DNA of 64,000 bases from Saccharicrinis sp965230625 (lineage in GTDB: Bacteria; Bacteroidota; Bacteroidia; Bacteroidales; Marinilabiliaceae), in the NCBI GenBank assembly GCA_965230625.1, contig CBDDLL010000002.1, forward strand, positions 62,001 through 126,000, in the 5' to 3' direction. This document shows, piece after piece, positions 44,292 to 54,223 of the stretch (the stretch's first letter is position 1; the number at the start of each line of letters is the position of its first letter). The notes beneath the pieces were generated by a model. That model was not told the origin of the DNA. It searched no databases and worked only from the letters and a program-made list of their open reading frames with translations. The position numbers and the translations under genes were made by a program.

Positions 44292-45059
44292 TTATCCCTC
44301 AAGCCATTCTTTAAAAGGTTTTATTTTATCTCGGGATACTAACATATCATCTTGTTGATATGCCGGGATTTTTACTTTTACACGCGAAGTTCCTAAAGTA
44401 ACTACATCCTTAATTGAATCTATTGCTACAATATATTTTCGGCTAATACGAAAGAAAAAATCTGGATCTAACATATCCGTAAGTTTTTCGAGAGTATAAT
44501 CCACTAAATAATTTTTACCACTTTCGGTAACAAGGTAGGTTGCTTTTTCAAAACTATAAAAACAAGCTATTTCATCAACTCTCACAGGACGAATATGAGC
44601 TCCTACTTTTACTACAAATCGCTCTTTATAATCTGCTTTTTTATTTTGAATAGTTTCAATAAGTTTTGAAATATCAGGAGTTAATGAATTTGGATTTTCC
44701 TTTTCAATAAAAGATTTGTATTTATTTAAAGCATCACATAACGCTTTTTGCGTAAGAGGCTTCAACAAGTAATCAACACTATTTACTTTGAAGGCTTTTA
44801 ATGCATATTGATCATAGGCTGTCGTAAAAATAATAAAGGAAGAGATTTCAACCCTGTTAAAGATTTCGAAACAAATTCCGTCTCCTAAATGCACATCCAT
44901 AAATACAAGTGAAGGGTGAACATTTTCTTTAAACCATTTTTCAGCTGATTTTACTGAATCCAAAACTCCAATAACATTAATTTCTGCATTACATTCGTTT
45001 AATAACACTTCTAAATGCGATACTGCTAATGGCTCATCCTCAATGATTAAAACATCCAT
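44292..45059 (-). CDS. LytTR-family response regulator
   Basis: A 255-residue regulator with an N-terminal receiver domain (phosphoacceptor D55 in VFMDVHLGDG, K103-type Lys in VDYLLKPLTQ) and a C-terminal LytTR DNA-binding domain (~145-255, with FVVKVGAHIRPVRVDEIACF and FFRISRKYIVAIDSI). It is the last gene of an operon that begins with a TonB receptor, 2 bases after the sensor kinase stop. It should bind DNA as a dimer on direct repeats; the likely targets are its own operon or envelope genes. Confidence 0.92.
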   Translation of the reverse strand: MDVLIIEDEPLAVSHLEVLLNECNAEINVIGVLDSVKSAEKWFKENVHPSLVFMDVHLGDGICFEIFNRVEISSFIIFTTAYDQYALKAFKVNSVDYLLKPLTQKALCDALNKYKSFIEKENPNSLTPDISKLIETIQNKKADYKERFVVKVGAHIRPVRVDEIACFYSFEKATYLVTESGKNYLVDYTLEKLTDMLDPDFFFRISRKYIVAIDSIKDVVTLGTSRVKVKIPAYQQDDMLVSRDKIKPFKEWLEG

Positions 45060-45061
45060 AA

Positions 45062-46126
45062 TTAGTTCTTTGCTTCTTCCATTTTTAACAATGGTACTTT
45101 TACTATAAAAAACTCATCTGATTTTTCAACTTTTAATGAATAATCAGTTAAAAATTTATACCTCTCATTTAGATTCTGCAGCCCTAACCGTTCACCATCT
45201 TGAGGATTTAAATAAGGTTTTAAACTATTTTTTACAACTAAATAATTCCCATTCGAATATATTCTAATTTTCAGAACATTGTCACTCACTATTTGATTAT
45301 GCTTAATCGCATTTTCAACCAACATTTGTAAAGTCATTGGAATTATTTGATATTTATCCAAATCCACAACTTGAGTTTCAACATAAATTTTATCTCCAAA
45401 TCGTTCTTTTTGTAAATCTAAATATTGATTAACAAAACCTACCTCTTCTTTTAAGAGCACAATATCTTTTCCTCTAAAACTTAATAAATCTCTATAAAAA
45501 TTAGATAATTTATTAACAAACACCTCTGCCCTATTTGTATCTAACCTAATTAGTGAACTTAGTACATTTAAACTATTAAACAAAAAGTGAGGATTAACCT
45601 GATTACTAAGCACTTTATATTGTAAATTTAATGCTTCTTGTTTAAGCTCTTGTTCTGCGACAATACTGCGCTTCCAGTCTCTAAAAAAACCTCGTGCATA
45701 AAAAAATAACGAAATAATATAAAGTGTGATATAATTAGTGATAATAATTGTGCGTCCAAATACAATAAATTCGCCCCAAGTTAATCCTTGAATTAATCCA
45801 AACCAAAACCAGTTAGTAAACCATATAACAATAGAAGAATATATTGTGGTTACGCAAAATGATACAATAAGGCTTTTGATTGGCCTTTTGAGCCAATTTA
45901 TCCAATTATTTTTTTCAATAAAGTGATATACATGCCCATTGGCAAATAAACCAAAACCTAGCATAAGAGAGTAGCCTATATTACTTCCCCAGCTTGCAAC
46001 TGAATAAGGTAAATGGCCTGCCAAAATTAGGGTACAGGCCACTCCTATTACCAGGGATAATATCCCAATTCTTACAACTCCTCTCGTTGATATTGGAATC
46101 CTTCTATCTTTCAATTTATTCGTCAT
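45062..46126 (-). CDS. LytS-type sensor histidine kinase
   Basis: A 354-residue membrane kinase. Four membrane helices (~18-38, ~45-65, ~88-110 and ~122-145) lead to a His_kinase domain with H180 in NQVNPHFLFNSLN, then an ATP-binding domain with MTLQMLVENAIKHN and DGERLGLQNLNERY. It lacks a periplasmic sensor domain, so it probably senses within the membrane or through a partner. It overlaps the upstream gene by 11 bases and is followed 2 bases later by its LytTR partner. It forms a four-gene operon with a TonB receptor and an exported helical protein, its probable input. Confidence 0.92.
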   Translation of the reverse strand: MTNKLKDRRIPISTRGVVRIGILSLVIGVACTLILAGHLPYSVASWGSNIGYSLMLGFGLFANGHVYHFIEKNNWINWLKRPIKSLIVSFCVTTIYSSIVIWFTNWFWFGLIQGLTWGEFIVFGRTIIITNYITLYIISLFFYARGFFRDWKRSIVAEQELKQEALNLQYKVLSNQVNPHFLFNSLNVLSSLIRLDTNRAEVFVNKLSNFYRDLLSFRGKDIVLLKEEVGFVNQYLDLQKERFGDKIYVETQVVDLDKYQIIPMTLQMLVENAIKHNQIVSDNVLKIRIYSNGNYLVVKNSLKPYLNPQDGERLGLQNLNERYKFLTDYSLKVEKSDEFFIVKVPLLKMEEAKN

Positions 46127-46760
46127 TACATTTGGCTAACATTTCATTATTATGCCATTCTCCCCAACTAGGCCAAAAAGCTACGTCTGAACTTTCTGTT
46201 TTAAATAATTCGGCTGCTTTTTCAAAGATTGGTTTTGCTTTCTTTTTCCCTCCTCCAAACATAGATGGGGTATGAAAAACATTATTTGCCATACAGTGAT
46301 ACATGCGAGGATTTTTGTCGTTTATTTCCTTCGCTTTATCCAATGATTTATTTGATAACATGGAGTACTTCATTCCTCTCGAGGGATTTGTAATTCGCAT
46401 TGAATATAATAATCCTTGCAATACATGTACCTCACAAACATCGTTTTTGTCTTTAAGCAATTTATCTAAGTATTGTTGAGCAACATCTAAATGTTTATCT
46501 ATCTCATCTCCATCTTTGATATAAAAGGCAATTCGGACTAGTGAATATGATGCATAATATAGAGGTAACCATTTATCATTTTCTTTTTCGGCAACCCTAT
46601 AAAAAACGCCAGAAATTGCAGTAAGTTCTTCAGCTGTTTTAACTTTATACATTTTATCGATATTTGTTTTCATTACTTCTTCGTATGTTCCAGCTAAAGC
46701 TTGAAATGAACCTGATAAAATAAAACTGATAAATAAAAATGTAATTACTTTCTTTTTCAT
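46116..46760 (-). CDS. Exported helical-repeat protein of unknown function
   Basis: A 214-residue protein with a Sec signal peptide (MKKKVITFLFISFILSGSFQALA). The mature part is all-helical and TPR-like, with EKENDKWLPLYYASYSLVRI and HVLQGLLYSMRITNPSRGMK. Proteins of this type are common next to TonB receptors in this phylum, but no function is known. I chose the ATG at 46760, which begins the signal peptide. It lies 34 bases after the TonB receptor gene and overlaps the kinase gene by 11 bases, so a periplasmic link between receptor and kinase is plausible (inference). Confidence 0.75.
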   Translation of the reverse strand: MKKKVITFLFISFILSGSFQALAGTYEEVMKTNIDKMYKVKTAEELTAISGVFYRVAEKENDKWLPLYYASYSLVRIAFYIKDGDEIDKHLDVAQQYLDKLLKDKNDVCEVHVLQGLLYSMRITNPSRGMKYSMLSNKSLDKAKEINDKNPRMYHCMANNVFHTPSMFGGGKKKAKPIFEKAAELFKTESSDVAFWPSWGEWHNNEMLAKCNDE

Positions 46761-46794
46761 TTGTTTAAATTTTATTGACACCAATTTATGGCAA

Positions 46795-48930
46795 TTATTT
46801 CAATGTAATAAATATTCCTACAAAAGCAAACTGTTTAATATCGTTTGAAATTGGCAGGTAATGAGGGCTTCCGTCTGAATTACGGATAGGTCCTTGACGG
46901 TATCCATATATATTATTTGTTCCTAACGCATTAGAAAGCGATACATGAATTACAGTTTCGTAACTTAAAACTTGGGTGATATAACTAAAGTTTAAGTTAA
47001 GTTCGTGAGTTAAATCTCCTTTATGCGTGATAATACCAGAAGGAGATTCCTCGTACCAATTTCTTCCACTTGCTACCCAATATGTTGCTCCTAACTGACA
47101 ATTAATTTTATGCATCCAGTATTTTCCAACAACCGAAAAGTTATGATTAGATAAATAAGAAGGTTGTGCCTTAAAATCAAAATCTTTATATTTTCTTTTA
47201 GAATCGATATATGAATAAGACAACCAATACTCTAGAAACTTAATTGATTCATTATCTCTCCAAAATAAATCAACTCCAATAGCTTCACCATTACCGTTAT
47301 TGTTATAGTAAGATGGATTATAAAATAACTCTCCCTCGTACTTTACAAGGTCTGAATATTTTTTATAGTACGACTCTATCCTTAAAAACCTTTTATCAGG
47401 ACTTCCTGATTGAAATCCAAATATATAATGTTCAGCTTTTTCAAAATCTAAGTTTGAAGAAAATTTCAATTCATCGCTTTGTGGATTTTGATAAAAGTGT
47501 CCATAGGAAGCAGAAATCTGGCTCTTTTTACCTGTTGCCAATGCTAATCCTAATCGTGGTGCTATGCTACTTTTATTTAAAATAGAAGAATACTCATATC
47601 TTAAACCTGTTGATAGGGCAATATTTTTTGAAATTTGCAATTGTGTTTCGGCAAATGCTCCTGTTAAATAATCATCATATGAAGGTTTATATTGATTTGA
47701 ATCTGGATGAGCTCTATATTTCTGCATATAATCGATAAATGTATTGCTCAACCCATAACGTAACTTTACTCCATCTGCCAATTCGTGAACCAACATCAAC
47801 CTTGCTTCCATGTTAGTTTCATTGGTTTTTATTTGTTGAGTGGCATAAATAATATCAGGATTATCTACTGTTACTGATCCGCCAGCTTTAATAGATGTTT
47901 TATCATTTAAAGGTTGACGAAATGTTATATTACCATAGTAATTATTGTTTTTTGATTGTGTTACATATTTAATCCTATCTACACCAGAATCGCTTTTAAA
48001 ACGCGTTTTACCTAAATCTGTAGTAAAATATGCTTTGAGCATACCATTCTTTTGGGTTTTATGACGATAAATTAAACTTCCGCTTCCTGCCTCAGTAGGT
48101 TTCTCATATTCAAACTTGGTATCAATAAGTCCTACATAGGGAGCAAAATTAATGTAGCTTCCTAAAACAGACAGTGAATTATTTTTCCATGTCTCGGTAT
48201 AATTAGCTTCTCCACCAATACTCATAAACGATAAAGACAATAAATCCTCCGTAAACAAATCATTACTTTCCAGTACTAAAACAGAAGATAAAGCCTGACC
48301 ATATTCGGCTGAGTATCCCCCCGTATTAAACATTACACCTGAGAATAACGAAGGCGAAAAACGTCCTCGGGTTGGAGTATCCGGTACTTTTGAATAATAT
48401 GGTTTTCCTGCCAGTACTCCATCAATAACTGTCTTTGTCTCGTAAGCTTCTCCCCCACGTACCAATAAACGACCATCATCAGTAGCTCTTTGAGTACCTG
48501 GTAAAGTATTTAATGCTCCTGTAACATCCCCTAACGATCCTGCCGTTGTATAAATATCTAACGACTTCATAACGGATGCCTTATGTTTATCTCCTGCGGG
48601 AAAGCTACCTGCAGTTACTGTTACAGCTTCTAAGCTTTGTGTACTTTCTTTTAGTACAATATCAATTTGATGTTGTCCAGGTTCAACTGGCTGTTCAAAT
48701 TCTTTATAACCTACAAATCGAGCTATAAGTATCAATGAACCCGCTTCGCTAGTCTGCACCTCGTAATACCCATCCTTATTGGTTATATTACCGTCGTAGG
48801 TGTCTTTAAAATAAATGTTTACACCTACAAGAGGATCTCCTTTTTTATCTGTTACTTTTCCTTTTATGATAGTTTGGGCACTAACCTGCCCTAAACCGAT
48901 AAAAACTAAAAATATAAGTACTCTTATCAT
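46795..48930 (-). CDS. TonB-dependent receptor in a LytS/LytTR operon
   Basis: A 711-residue outer-membrane protein: signal peptide ending VSAQ, carboxypeptidase-regulatory-like domain (~19-105, IIKGKVTDKKGDPLVGVNIY), plug (GALNTLPGTQRATDDGRLLV, RGGEAYETKTVIDGV) and a barrel to the C-terminus, ending FVGIFITLK. There is no SusD gene, so a small ligand, not a glycan, is likely. It is followed by an exported helical protein, a LytS-type kinase and a LytTR regulator in one transcription unit, which suggests that uptake or binding is coupled to signalling. Confidence 0.88.
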   Translation of the reverse strand: MIRVLIFLVFIGLGQVSAQTIIKGKVTDKKGDPLVGVNIYFKDTYDGNITNKDGYYEVQTSEAGSLILIARFVGYKEFEQPVEPGQHQIDIVLKESTQSLEAVTVTAGSFPAGDKHKASVMKSLDIYTTAGSLGDVTGALNTLPGTQRATDDGRLLVRGGEAYETKTVIDGVLAGKPYYSKVPDTPTRGRFSPSLFSGVMFNTGGYSAEYGQALSSVLVLESNDLFTEDLLSLSFMSIGGEANYTETWKNNSLSVLGSYINFAPYVGLIDTKFEYEKPTEAGSGSLIYRHKTQKNGMLKAYFTTDLGKTRFKSDSGVDRIKYVTQSKNNNYYGNITFRQPLNDKTSIKAGGSVTVDNPDIIYATQQIKTNETNMEARLMLVHELADGVKLRYGLSNTFIDYMQKYRAHPDSNQYKPSYDDYLTGAFAETQLQISKNIALSTGLRYEYSSILNKSSIAPRLGLALATGKKSQISASYGHFYQNPQSDELKFSSNLDFEKAEHYIFGFQSGSPDKRFLRIESYYKKYSDLVKYEGELFYNPSYYNNNGNGEAIGVDLFWRDNESIKFLEYWLSYSYIDSKRKYKDFDFKAQPSYLSNHNFSVVGKYWMHKINCQLGATYWVASGRNWYEESPSGIITHKGDLTHELNLNFSYITQVLSYETVIHVSLSNALGTNNIYGYRQGPIRNSDGSPHYLPISNDIKQFAFVGIFITLK

Positions 48931-49592
48931 TGTGCCTTTATTTTGTTATTGACAATTCAAATTTGCCAGATATTGATCACATGATGAAAAAGTAATTACC
49001 GAACGGTTATATTTTTGGGATGAATGGGGAAATTGACAGTTAACTATATTTTCATGCCAATTGATAGTTGATAGATTATTATTTACTAAATAAATCATGA
49101 TAGTGTTTGTTTTAGTTTTACTTGGCACAAACATATAGTATCAACGATAGTCACACTTGACATTTCTTGCGATTGAATTGATGTTTCTTGCTTTTTACAA
49201 TGACAACTTGAAAAGCAATTTAATCCAAACTACACCATACCTTTTATTACACCGATATTTTTTACATTATGAAGACTTTATATTTAACTCAAAAAATCAG
49301 CACATATTTCAGAATAAGTTATTATGAATACTCTTATACCTTGTCTTATTTTTTGAAAGTCTTCTATTTTGCTTCACTGTATATTTAAGAATTGTATTCA
49401 TTTCACAAATTCATATTTTTGCTACATTAATCTTAATATAAGTAGTAATTATAAAACTATTATAGGTTGAAATTAGAGTTGTATATTGTTTTGCTCTTGA
49501 AAATAATTTATTAATAACAAGCCCTTAGTACCTAGATCAACAAATACAGCACAAGAGAAAACCTAAAGTAAACTAAAAATAAATATTATAAA
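48931..49592. other. Divergent intergenic region
   Basis: 662 AT-rich bases between the TonB receptor (-) and the 217-residue membrane protein (+). A 62-codon minus-strand frame lies in it but has no features of a gene. Three GTT-centred boxes (49006, 49039, 49067) are loosely LytTR-like but irregularly spaced. I see no RNA gene. Confidence 0.4.
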
Positions 49593-50246
49593 ATGAGCAT
49601 TGAGGTATTTAGAAAATTCCCTACACTTGAAGAAGCTAAACAGTTAACTGAATTATTGGATAAAAATAAGGTTCCATACAAGCTTGAGGATTATTCCAAT
49701 CAAGCTGACATTACTTTTATGGGACAAAACCTTGATTTAAAAGTAATAATTAAAGCAAAAATTGCTGATTTCCCTAAAATTGAGAAACTTATTGATTCGG
49801 AGAATAAAATTACACTTGATCAAGTAGAAAAAGAACATTATTTATTTGATTTCACAAACGAAGAATTAACTGAGATTTTAATTAAACCGGATGAATGGAG
49901 TAATTATGACTACAAAGTTGCTGAGTTAATACTAAAAAACAGAGGTATTGTTATTAGTGAAGAATTCATTGAAAACATCAAGAAACAAAGATACTATGCA
50001 TTAAATAAGAAGGAAACATATTCATCAACCTGGATTATCATTGGATATATTTCTGCTTTTCTCGGTGGCTTACTAGGATTTGCTATTGGATTAGGTCTGT
50101 GGCTTATGAAAAAGAAGTTACCTAACGGTGATAAAGTTTATATTTACGATGACAATTATAGACTTCACGGTAAAAGAATTACAATACTCGGACTTATTAT
50201 GACGATTACATATATCTCAATAAGGATTTATATTAAAAACAACTAA
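49593..50246 (+). CDS. Membrane protein with DUF2007-like N-terminal domain
   Basis: A 217-residue protein. Residues ~1-70 resemble the DUF2007 'putative signal transducing protein' fold (EVFRKFPTLEEAKQLTELLD then VIIKAKIADFPKIEKLI). Residues ~75-135 are charged and helical, then two membrane helices follow at ~147-170 (glycine-rich FLGGLLGFAIGLGLWLM) and ~195-213. A similar two-helix arrangement occurs in many unnamed Bacteroidota proteins. There is no linked gene: both neighbours are more than 400 bases away. The role is unknown. Confidence 0.7.
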   Translation: MSIEVFRKFPTLEEAKQLTELLDKNKVPYKLEDYSNQADITFMGQNLDLKVIIKAKIADFPKIEKLIDSENKITLDQVEKEHYLFDFTNEELTEILIKPDEWSNYDYKVAELILKNRGIVISEEFIENIKKQRYYALNKKETYSSTWIIIGYISAFLGGLLGFAIGLGLWLMKKKLPNGDKVYIYDDNYRLHGKRITILGLIMTITYISIRIYIKNN

Positions 50247-50672
50247 CCTTATAATGCATTGAAAAAAAGTTATAGTTCAGAAAGTTTATATTCGATTTCA
50301 ACAACTTAATTTCACCCTATAAAGATCTGAATACATGGATATAAAGAAATATAAATAATAAAAGGCACATTTATTAATACACCTGTACTAGTAATAAATC
50401 CTCAAAATAATTTGATAAAACCGAAGTTAGACAAAATCTTTAATCTATTTATTGAAGACACTTATATATACATTAAACTAGTTCAGCAAGAATTATTTAA
50501 TATTGGGGTTAAAATAAAAAGATTTACAAACCATCAGATTTAACAACTAAAAACAATTTAAAAAATATTTGGCAATAATAATTATAAATTCCATAGAGGT
50601 AGTTTGAGATCAATATTGATAACTACCTCTCAGACATCACCGATGAATTACCTTTTAGCTAACTTTACAACA
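50247..50672. other. Intergenic region, nothing recognised
   Basis: 426 AT-rich bases between convergent genes. I see no clear terminator, repeat or RNA gene. Confidence 0.4.
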
Positions 50673-52652
50673 TTAACTCAATCCTCTCTTAAAATTAAAA
50701 GTTGTAGAGGGTTGTAACTGTTCTGATGCCTTAAACTTTTTAAATAATTTGGTTGGCAAATGTTTAGATGGTGATTCTGTTCGCAGGTCAAATAAAAACC
50801 TAAAGAAGCCTTCTTTTTTTAAGGTATCTGCGTACTGCAACAAAGCTACGGGAGTGTTTGAATAAACCGAAGTCATTCCGTTACGTATATATCGCTTAAA
50901 TTCTTTTTGAGTATTATCGGTAAATTCATTTTCAGGATTGTATACTTCAACAGGCATACGAGCAAAAAACAATTCTGGATTTGCATAAACAGGTACTATT
51001 CCATCTCTTGACGATCCTTTTTTTAGGTTTTCAAAATCATTTTCAACCGGATATGTTACATGTTGTACTCCAAATGTTTTTATACCTCTTATGGCAGCAT
51101 CATTATAAACGTAAACTCTTTCGTTTGTAAGAATCCTACATCCTTTAGGCAATAAATCCAATTGAGAAAGGTGACTTATCACAAAATTCTTCATCCCCTT
51201 GCGTGTAAGCCATTTTATATCTTTAATTAATTCATTCACATGTGTTTCTGAAATAAATCCTGGTAATTCTACATAAAAACGAAACAAATTCTTTTTAAAG
51301 AAAGGACTATCAAATGGAATCTTCCTCCAATCCTTTTTAGAAACATCTAAGAATATGCCTTTAAAATCATCTACTCTCAACTTTCGCAACCATTCAATAT
51401 TATCTATACGTACATAAAATTCACTTCGAGTACTTTGTTGATTGCGAATTTGAGTATCCTGTTTTATTTTTCTTTTATAAGCACCACTTAATGGTTTAAT
51501 ATTTTGATGTTTTAATTCTTCAAATTTACTTGAAAAACTCTTTGTTGGAAGACCTATTAAATAAACATCGTTCCCTTTACGAATCTCCTTATCTGTAAAA
51601 ATATGGAAACTATTTCCTATTTTCTGAACCTGTTTTACTTTTACTGAAACCGATTCTCCTACTTTATTTACTACACGTAGCTGTTGACCAGTTTCAATCA
51701 AGTTATTGGTTTCAACTATGAAACCATCATCATTTAATTTTGTAACTGTTCCTAAAAAAATACCATTATTCGTATTATCTGAGATAGCACCTTTTACTTT
51801 TCCTCCCATAAAGTACTCAGTCTTTTCCCTACCAAAATCCCATTTCAACATCTCTTCTGCCTCAGCTATATTTTGGGGATTATCAATAACCATACGATAT
51901 GCTTGCGCTACTCTATAAACATAAGCTGCAGACTTCATCCTACCTTCAATCTTTAAGGATGCTACCTTCATTTTAGTAAAGTCTGGTACTAATTTTATTT
52001 GTTGATTATCTTTTAGTGAAAATATTGCATGATCTTTACCTTCATCTTTAAAAACTCTACGGCAAGGTTGTGTGCATTGTCCTCTATTAGCTCCTTTCCC
52101 TCCAAGATAACTACTAAACAAACACAAACCAGAAAATGAGTAACACAAAGCTCCATGTACAAATATTTCAATCTCATTTTGTGTTTTTTTCATTACAAGT
52201 TCTAACTCAGGATGCGTTAATTCTCGAGCCAAGATTACCCTATCAATTCCAACTTTTTTTGAAAAGTTTGCCCCTATGGAATTATGGTTGGCCATTTGTG
52301 TACTGGCATGAATCACCAGATTAGGAAAAAACTTATTGGCTATGTACCATATTCCCCAATCTTGAATAATTATTGCACTTACCGAAGTTTGAGATAAAAA
52401 GTTTAATACATCTAGTAACTCTGGGATTTCATGGTTTTTAACTACCGTATTGAGTGTAATATAAATCTTAATCCCCTCTTTTTTAGCTATATCTAATAAT
52501 GTTATTAGCTGAGCATTAGAAAAGTTTATAGCACGACCTCGTGCATTAAATTGCTTTAAGCCTAAAAAAATAGCATCCGCTCCTCCTTCAATAGCAGCAT
52601 GAAATGATTCAATATTCCCTGCTGGTATCAACAACTCCGGTTTAAAATCCAT
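50673..52652 (-). CDS. U32-family peptidase-like protein (RlhA/TrhP type)
   Basis: A 659-residue protein of the U32 family. ELLIPAGNIESFHAAIEGGA opens a TIM-barrel; HGALCYSFSGLCLFSSYLGG and GQCTQPCRR supply the four conserved cysteines. Characterised U32 proteins such as RlhA and TrhP hydroxylate specific bases in 23S rRNA or tRNA using prephenate-dependent chemistry and an iron-sulfur cluster, so an RNA-modification role is more likely than proteolysis. The C-terminal half (~340-620) includes the region typical of the longer RlhA group. It is a single-gene unit; the substrate is unknown. Confidence 0.85.
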   Translation of the reverse strand: MDFKPELLIPAGNIESFHAAIEGGADAIFLGLKQFNARGRAINFSNAQLITLLDIAKKEGIKIYITLNTVVKNHEIPELLDVLNFLSQTSVSAIIIQDWGIWYIANKFFPNLVIHASTQMANHNSIGANFSKKVGIDRVILARELTHPELELVMKKTQNEIEIFVHGALCYSFSGLCLFSSYLGGKGANRGQCTQPCRRVFKDEGKDHAIFSLKDNQQIKLVPDFTKMKVASLKIEGRMKSAAYVYRVAQAYRMVIDNPQNIAEAEEMLKWDFGREKTEYFMGGKVKGAISDNTNNGIFLGTVTKLNDDGFIVETNNLIETGQQLRVVNKVGESVSVKVKQVQKIGNSFHIFTDKEIRKGNDVYLIGLPTKSFSSKFEELKHQNIKPLSGAYKRKIKQDTQIRNQQSTRSEFYVRIDNIEWLRKLRVDDFKGIFLDVSKKDWRKIPFDSPFFKKNLFRFYVELPGFISETHVNELIKDIKWLTRKGMKNFVISHLSQLDLLPKGCRILTNERVYVYNDAAIRGIKTFGVQHVTYPVENDFENLKKGSSRDGIVPVYANPELFFARMPVEVYNPENEFTDNTQKEFKRYIRNGMTSVYSNTPVALLQYADTLKKEGFFRFLFDLRTESPSKHLPTKLFKKFKASEQLQPSTTFNFKRGLS

Positions 52653-52778
52653 CTAAAAACTGTGTAATAAATAATTCTGCAAAAATAGGAAAATTCAAGG
52701 AACAATAAACAATGATCAATAATCAGTCAATTCTGATTAGCTATAATTACTAATTGTTAACTGTTTGCTCGTAATTGA

Positions 52779-53543
52779 CTATACGTAACCTCTTACTTTA
52801 TAAATTGTATATCCTACCCATTCCCTAAATAATCTCTCCCATGTACCTAAAACAGATGCCGAAGGGATAAACCAATCCCATATCTCTGGTCTGTGATTAC
52901 CTCGTAAAGGATCGGTAGCATAAGGAGTAACATTAATACCTTCCTTCGCAAAGCAACCTTGCGCTCTTTTCATGTGAAAACCAGAGGTAACCAATAAATA
53001 TTTACCTCTTTCAATACCATTCTTCTGTAGCATTTTAAAGGTCTCTACAGCATTTTCATGTGTATTTCTTGAATTCCATTCCACTAGGGTGCTATCTTCA
53101 GGAATATCCAACAATTTTAAAAAATCCTTTATATATTCTCCTTCACTTTTTTCTCTAGTAATTATTCTCCCTGATCCTCCTGTAAAAATAAACCAGTTGG
53201 CCTTTCCTTTTTTATACAGATCAAAAGCTTGTAATAATCTATCTGTACTTTGCGTAAACTGAATTCTTTCTGATTTGGATCGATAATTCGAAAATCCGCC
53301 TAAAAGAATAATGCCATCATATTGTTTTACTTCTTTTGAATTAGGTAATTCTCCTTCCCACCATCCACTTACTTGATGAAATAAAAGTTGATTTGAAAAA
53401 ACCAACAAAATAAATAAAGCCAAAACCAGGAAATAATTACGCCGTCTGTATTTTTTAAATACTATAAACGCTAATAATAACACTGATACCCACCAAATAG
53501 GCGATAAAAAAAACGAAAGTAGTTTGGATAGAATAAAAAACAT
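52779..53543 (-). CDS. YdcF/ElyC-family (DUF218) membrane protein
   Basis: A 254-residue protein with two N-terminal membrane helices (~5-25 and ~38-55) and a DUF218 domain: YDGIILLGGFSNYR, FIFTGGSGRI, the acidic loop EWNSRNTHENAVET and YLLVTSGFHMKRA. Members such as ElyC and SanA affect envelope integrity, and the domain is proposed to act on cell-wall precursors. I chose the ATG at 53543 over a TTG three bases upstream. It is divergent from the nitroreductase gene. Confidence 0.85.
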   Translation of the reverse strand: MFFILSKLLSFFLSPIWWVSVLLLAFIVFKKYRRRNYFLVLALFILLVFSNQLLFHQVSGWWEGELPNSKEVKQYDGIILLGGFSNYRSKSERIQFTQSTDRLLQAFDLYKKGKANWFIFTGGSGRIITREKSEGEYIKDFLKLLDIPEDSTLVEWNSRNTHENAVETFKMLQKNGIERGKYLLVTSGFHMKRAQGCFAKEGINVTPYATDPLRGNHRPEIWDWFIPSASVLGTWERLFREWVGYTIYKVRGYV

Positions 53544-53655
53544 CAATATTAAATATTACTTAGAATGTTTTAAAATTTAATTGTCGTTTGAAAAATACAA
53601 AGAACATTTGATATATTGTAAATTGAAAATTGGTTGAAGAATAAAAATTATTTAC

Positions 53656-54171
53656 ATGCATTTTAAAGAATTAATAAAATCCAGATATTCAGTGAGGGAT
53701 TACCATGAAAATAAAGTAAATAGAACCCTCCTAAAAGAAGTTACAAATGCAGGTAGGCTTGCACCTTCTGCTGCTAATCGTCAGCCTTGGAAATTTATTG
53801 CCATCGATGATGATGAAATAATGTCAAAACTTCATGCTGCATATGATCGCGATTGGTTTAAAAAAGTTCCAAATTTAATTATCATATATGGTAATCATGA
53901 CACCTCATGGAAAAGATCCTTTGATGGGAAAGATCATTGTGATATTGATGCTGCTATTGCGATTGATCATATGACACTTATGGCTGCAGAACTTGGTTTA
54001 GGCACATGTTGGATTTGTCACTTTAATCCTCAGGTTATTAACGATATTATTCCATGTAAGGAAGGCTGGGAACCTATTGCATTACTTACTATTGGGTATC
54101 CTATTCAAATTAAAGCTCCTGAAAAAAAACGCAAAGAAATAAATGATGTACTTACCTATAACAAATGGTAA
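53656..54171 (+). CDS. Nitroreductase-family flavoprotein
   Basis: A 171-residue FMN-dependent oxidoreductase of the nitroreductase family. IKSRYSVRDYHENKV and GRLAPSAANRQPWKFIAI carry the FMN-phosphate-binding residues, and AAELGLGTCWICHF closes the dimer pocket. The length is at the short end of the family. The physiological substrate is unknown; relatives reduce nitro compounds, quinones or flavins. It is a single-gene unit ended by a strong bidirectional terminator. Confidence 0.9.
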   Translation: MHFKELIKSRYSVRDYHENKVNRTLLKEVTNAGRLAPSAANRQPWKFIAIDDDEIMSKLHAAYDRDWFKKVPNLIIIYGNHDTSWKRSFDGKDHCDIDAAIAIDHMTLMAAELGLGTCWICHFNPQVINDIIPCKEGWEPIALLTIGYPIQIKAPEKKRKEINDVLTYNKW

Positions 54172-54190
54172 AACTTTATTCAAAATTAAT

Positions 54191-54213
54191 AAAGCCTGCT
54201 ATTGCAGGCTTTT
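54191..54213. terminator. Bidirectional terminator between nitroreductase and AMP-ligase genes
   Basis: AGCCTGC at 54193-54199 pairs with GCAGGCT at 54204-54210 with a four-base loop, A-rich to the left and T-rich to the right. Confidence 0.85.
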
Positions 54214-54223
54214 ATATTTAATC

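Noticed and set aside
48998..49075. LytTR binding repeats upstream of the TonB receptor
   Set aside because: GTT-centred boxes at 49006, 49039 and 49067 have spacings of 33 and 28 bases, not the ~21-22 expected for LytTR direct repeats, and the match to the consensus is partial.
48946..49134. 62-codon minus-strand frame as a small gene
   Set aside because: Atypical composition, no signal or domain, and it lies in the presumed promoter region of the TonB receptor.
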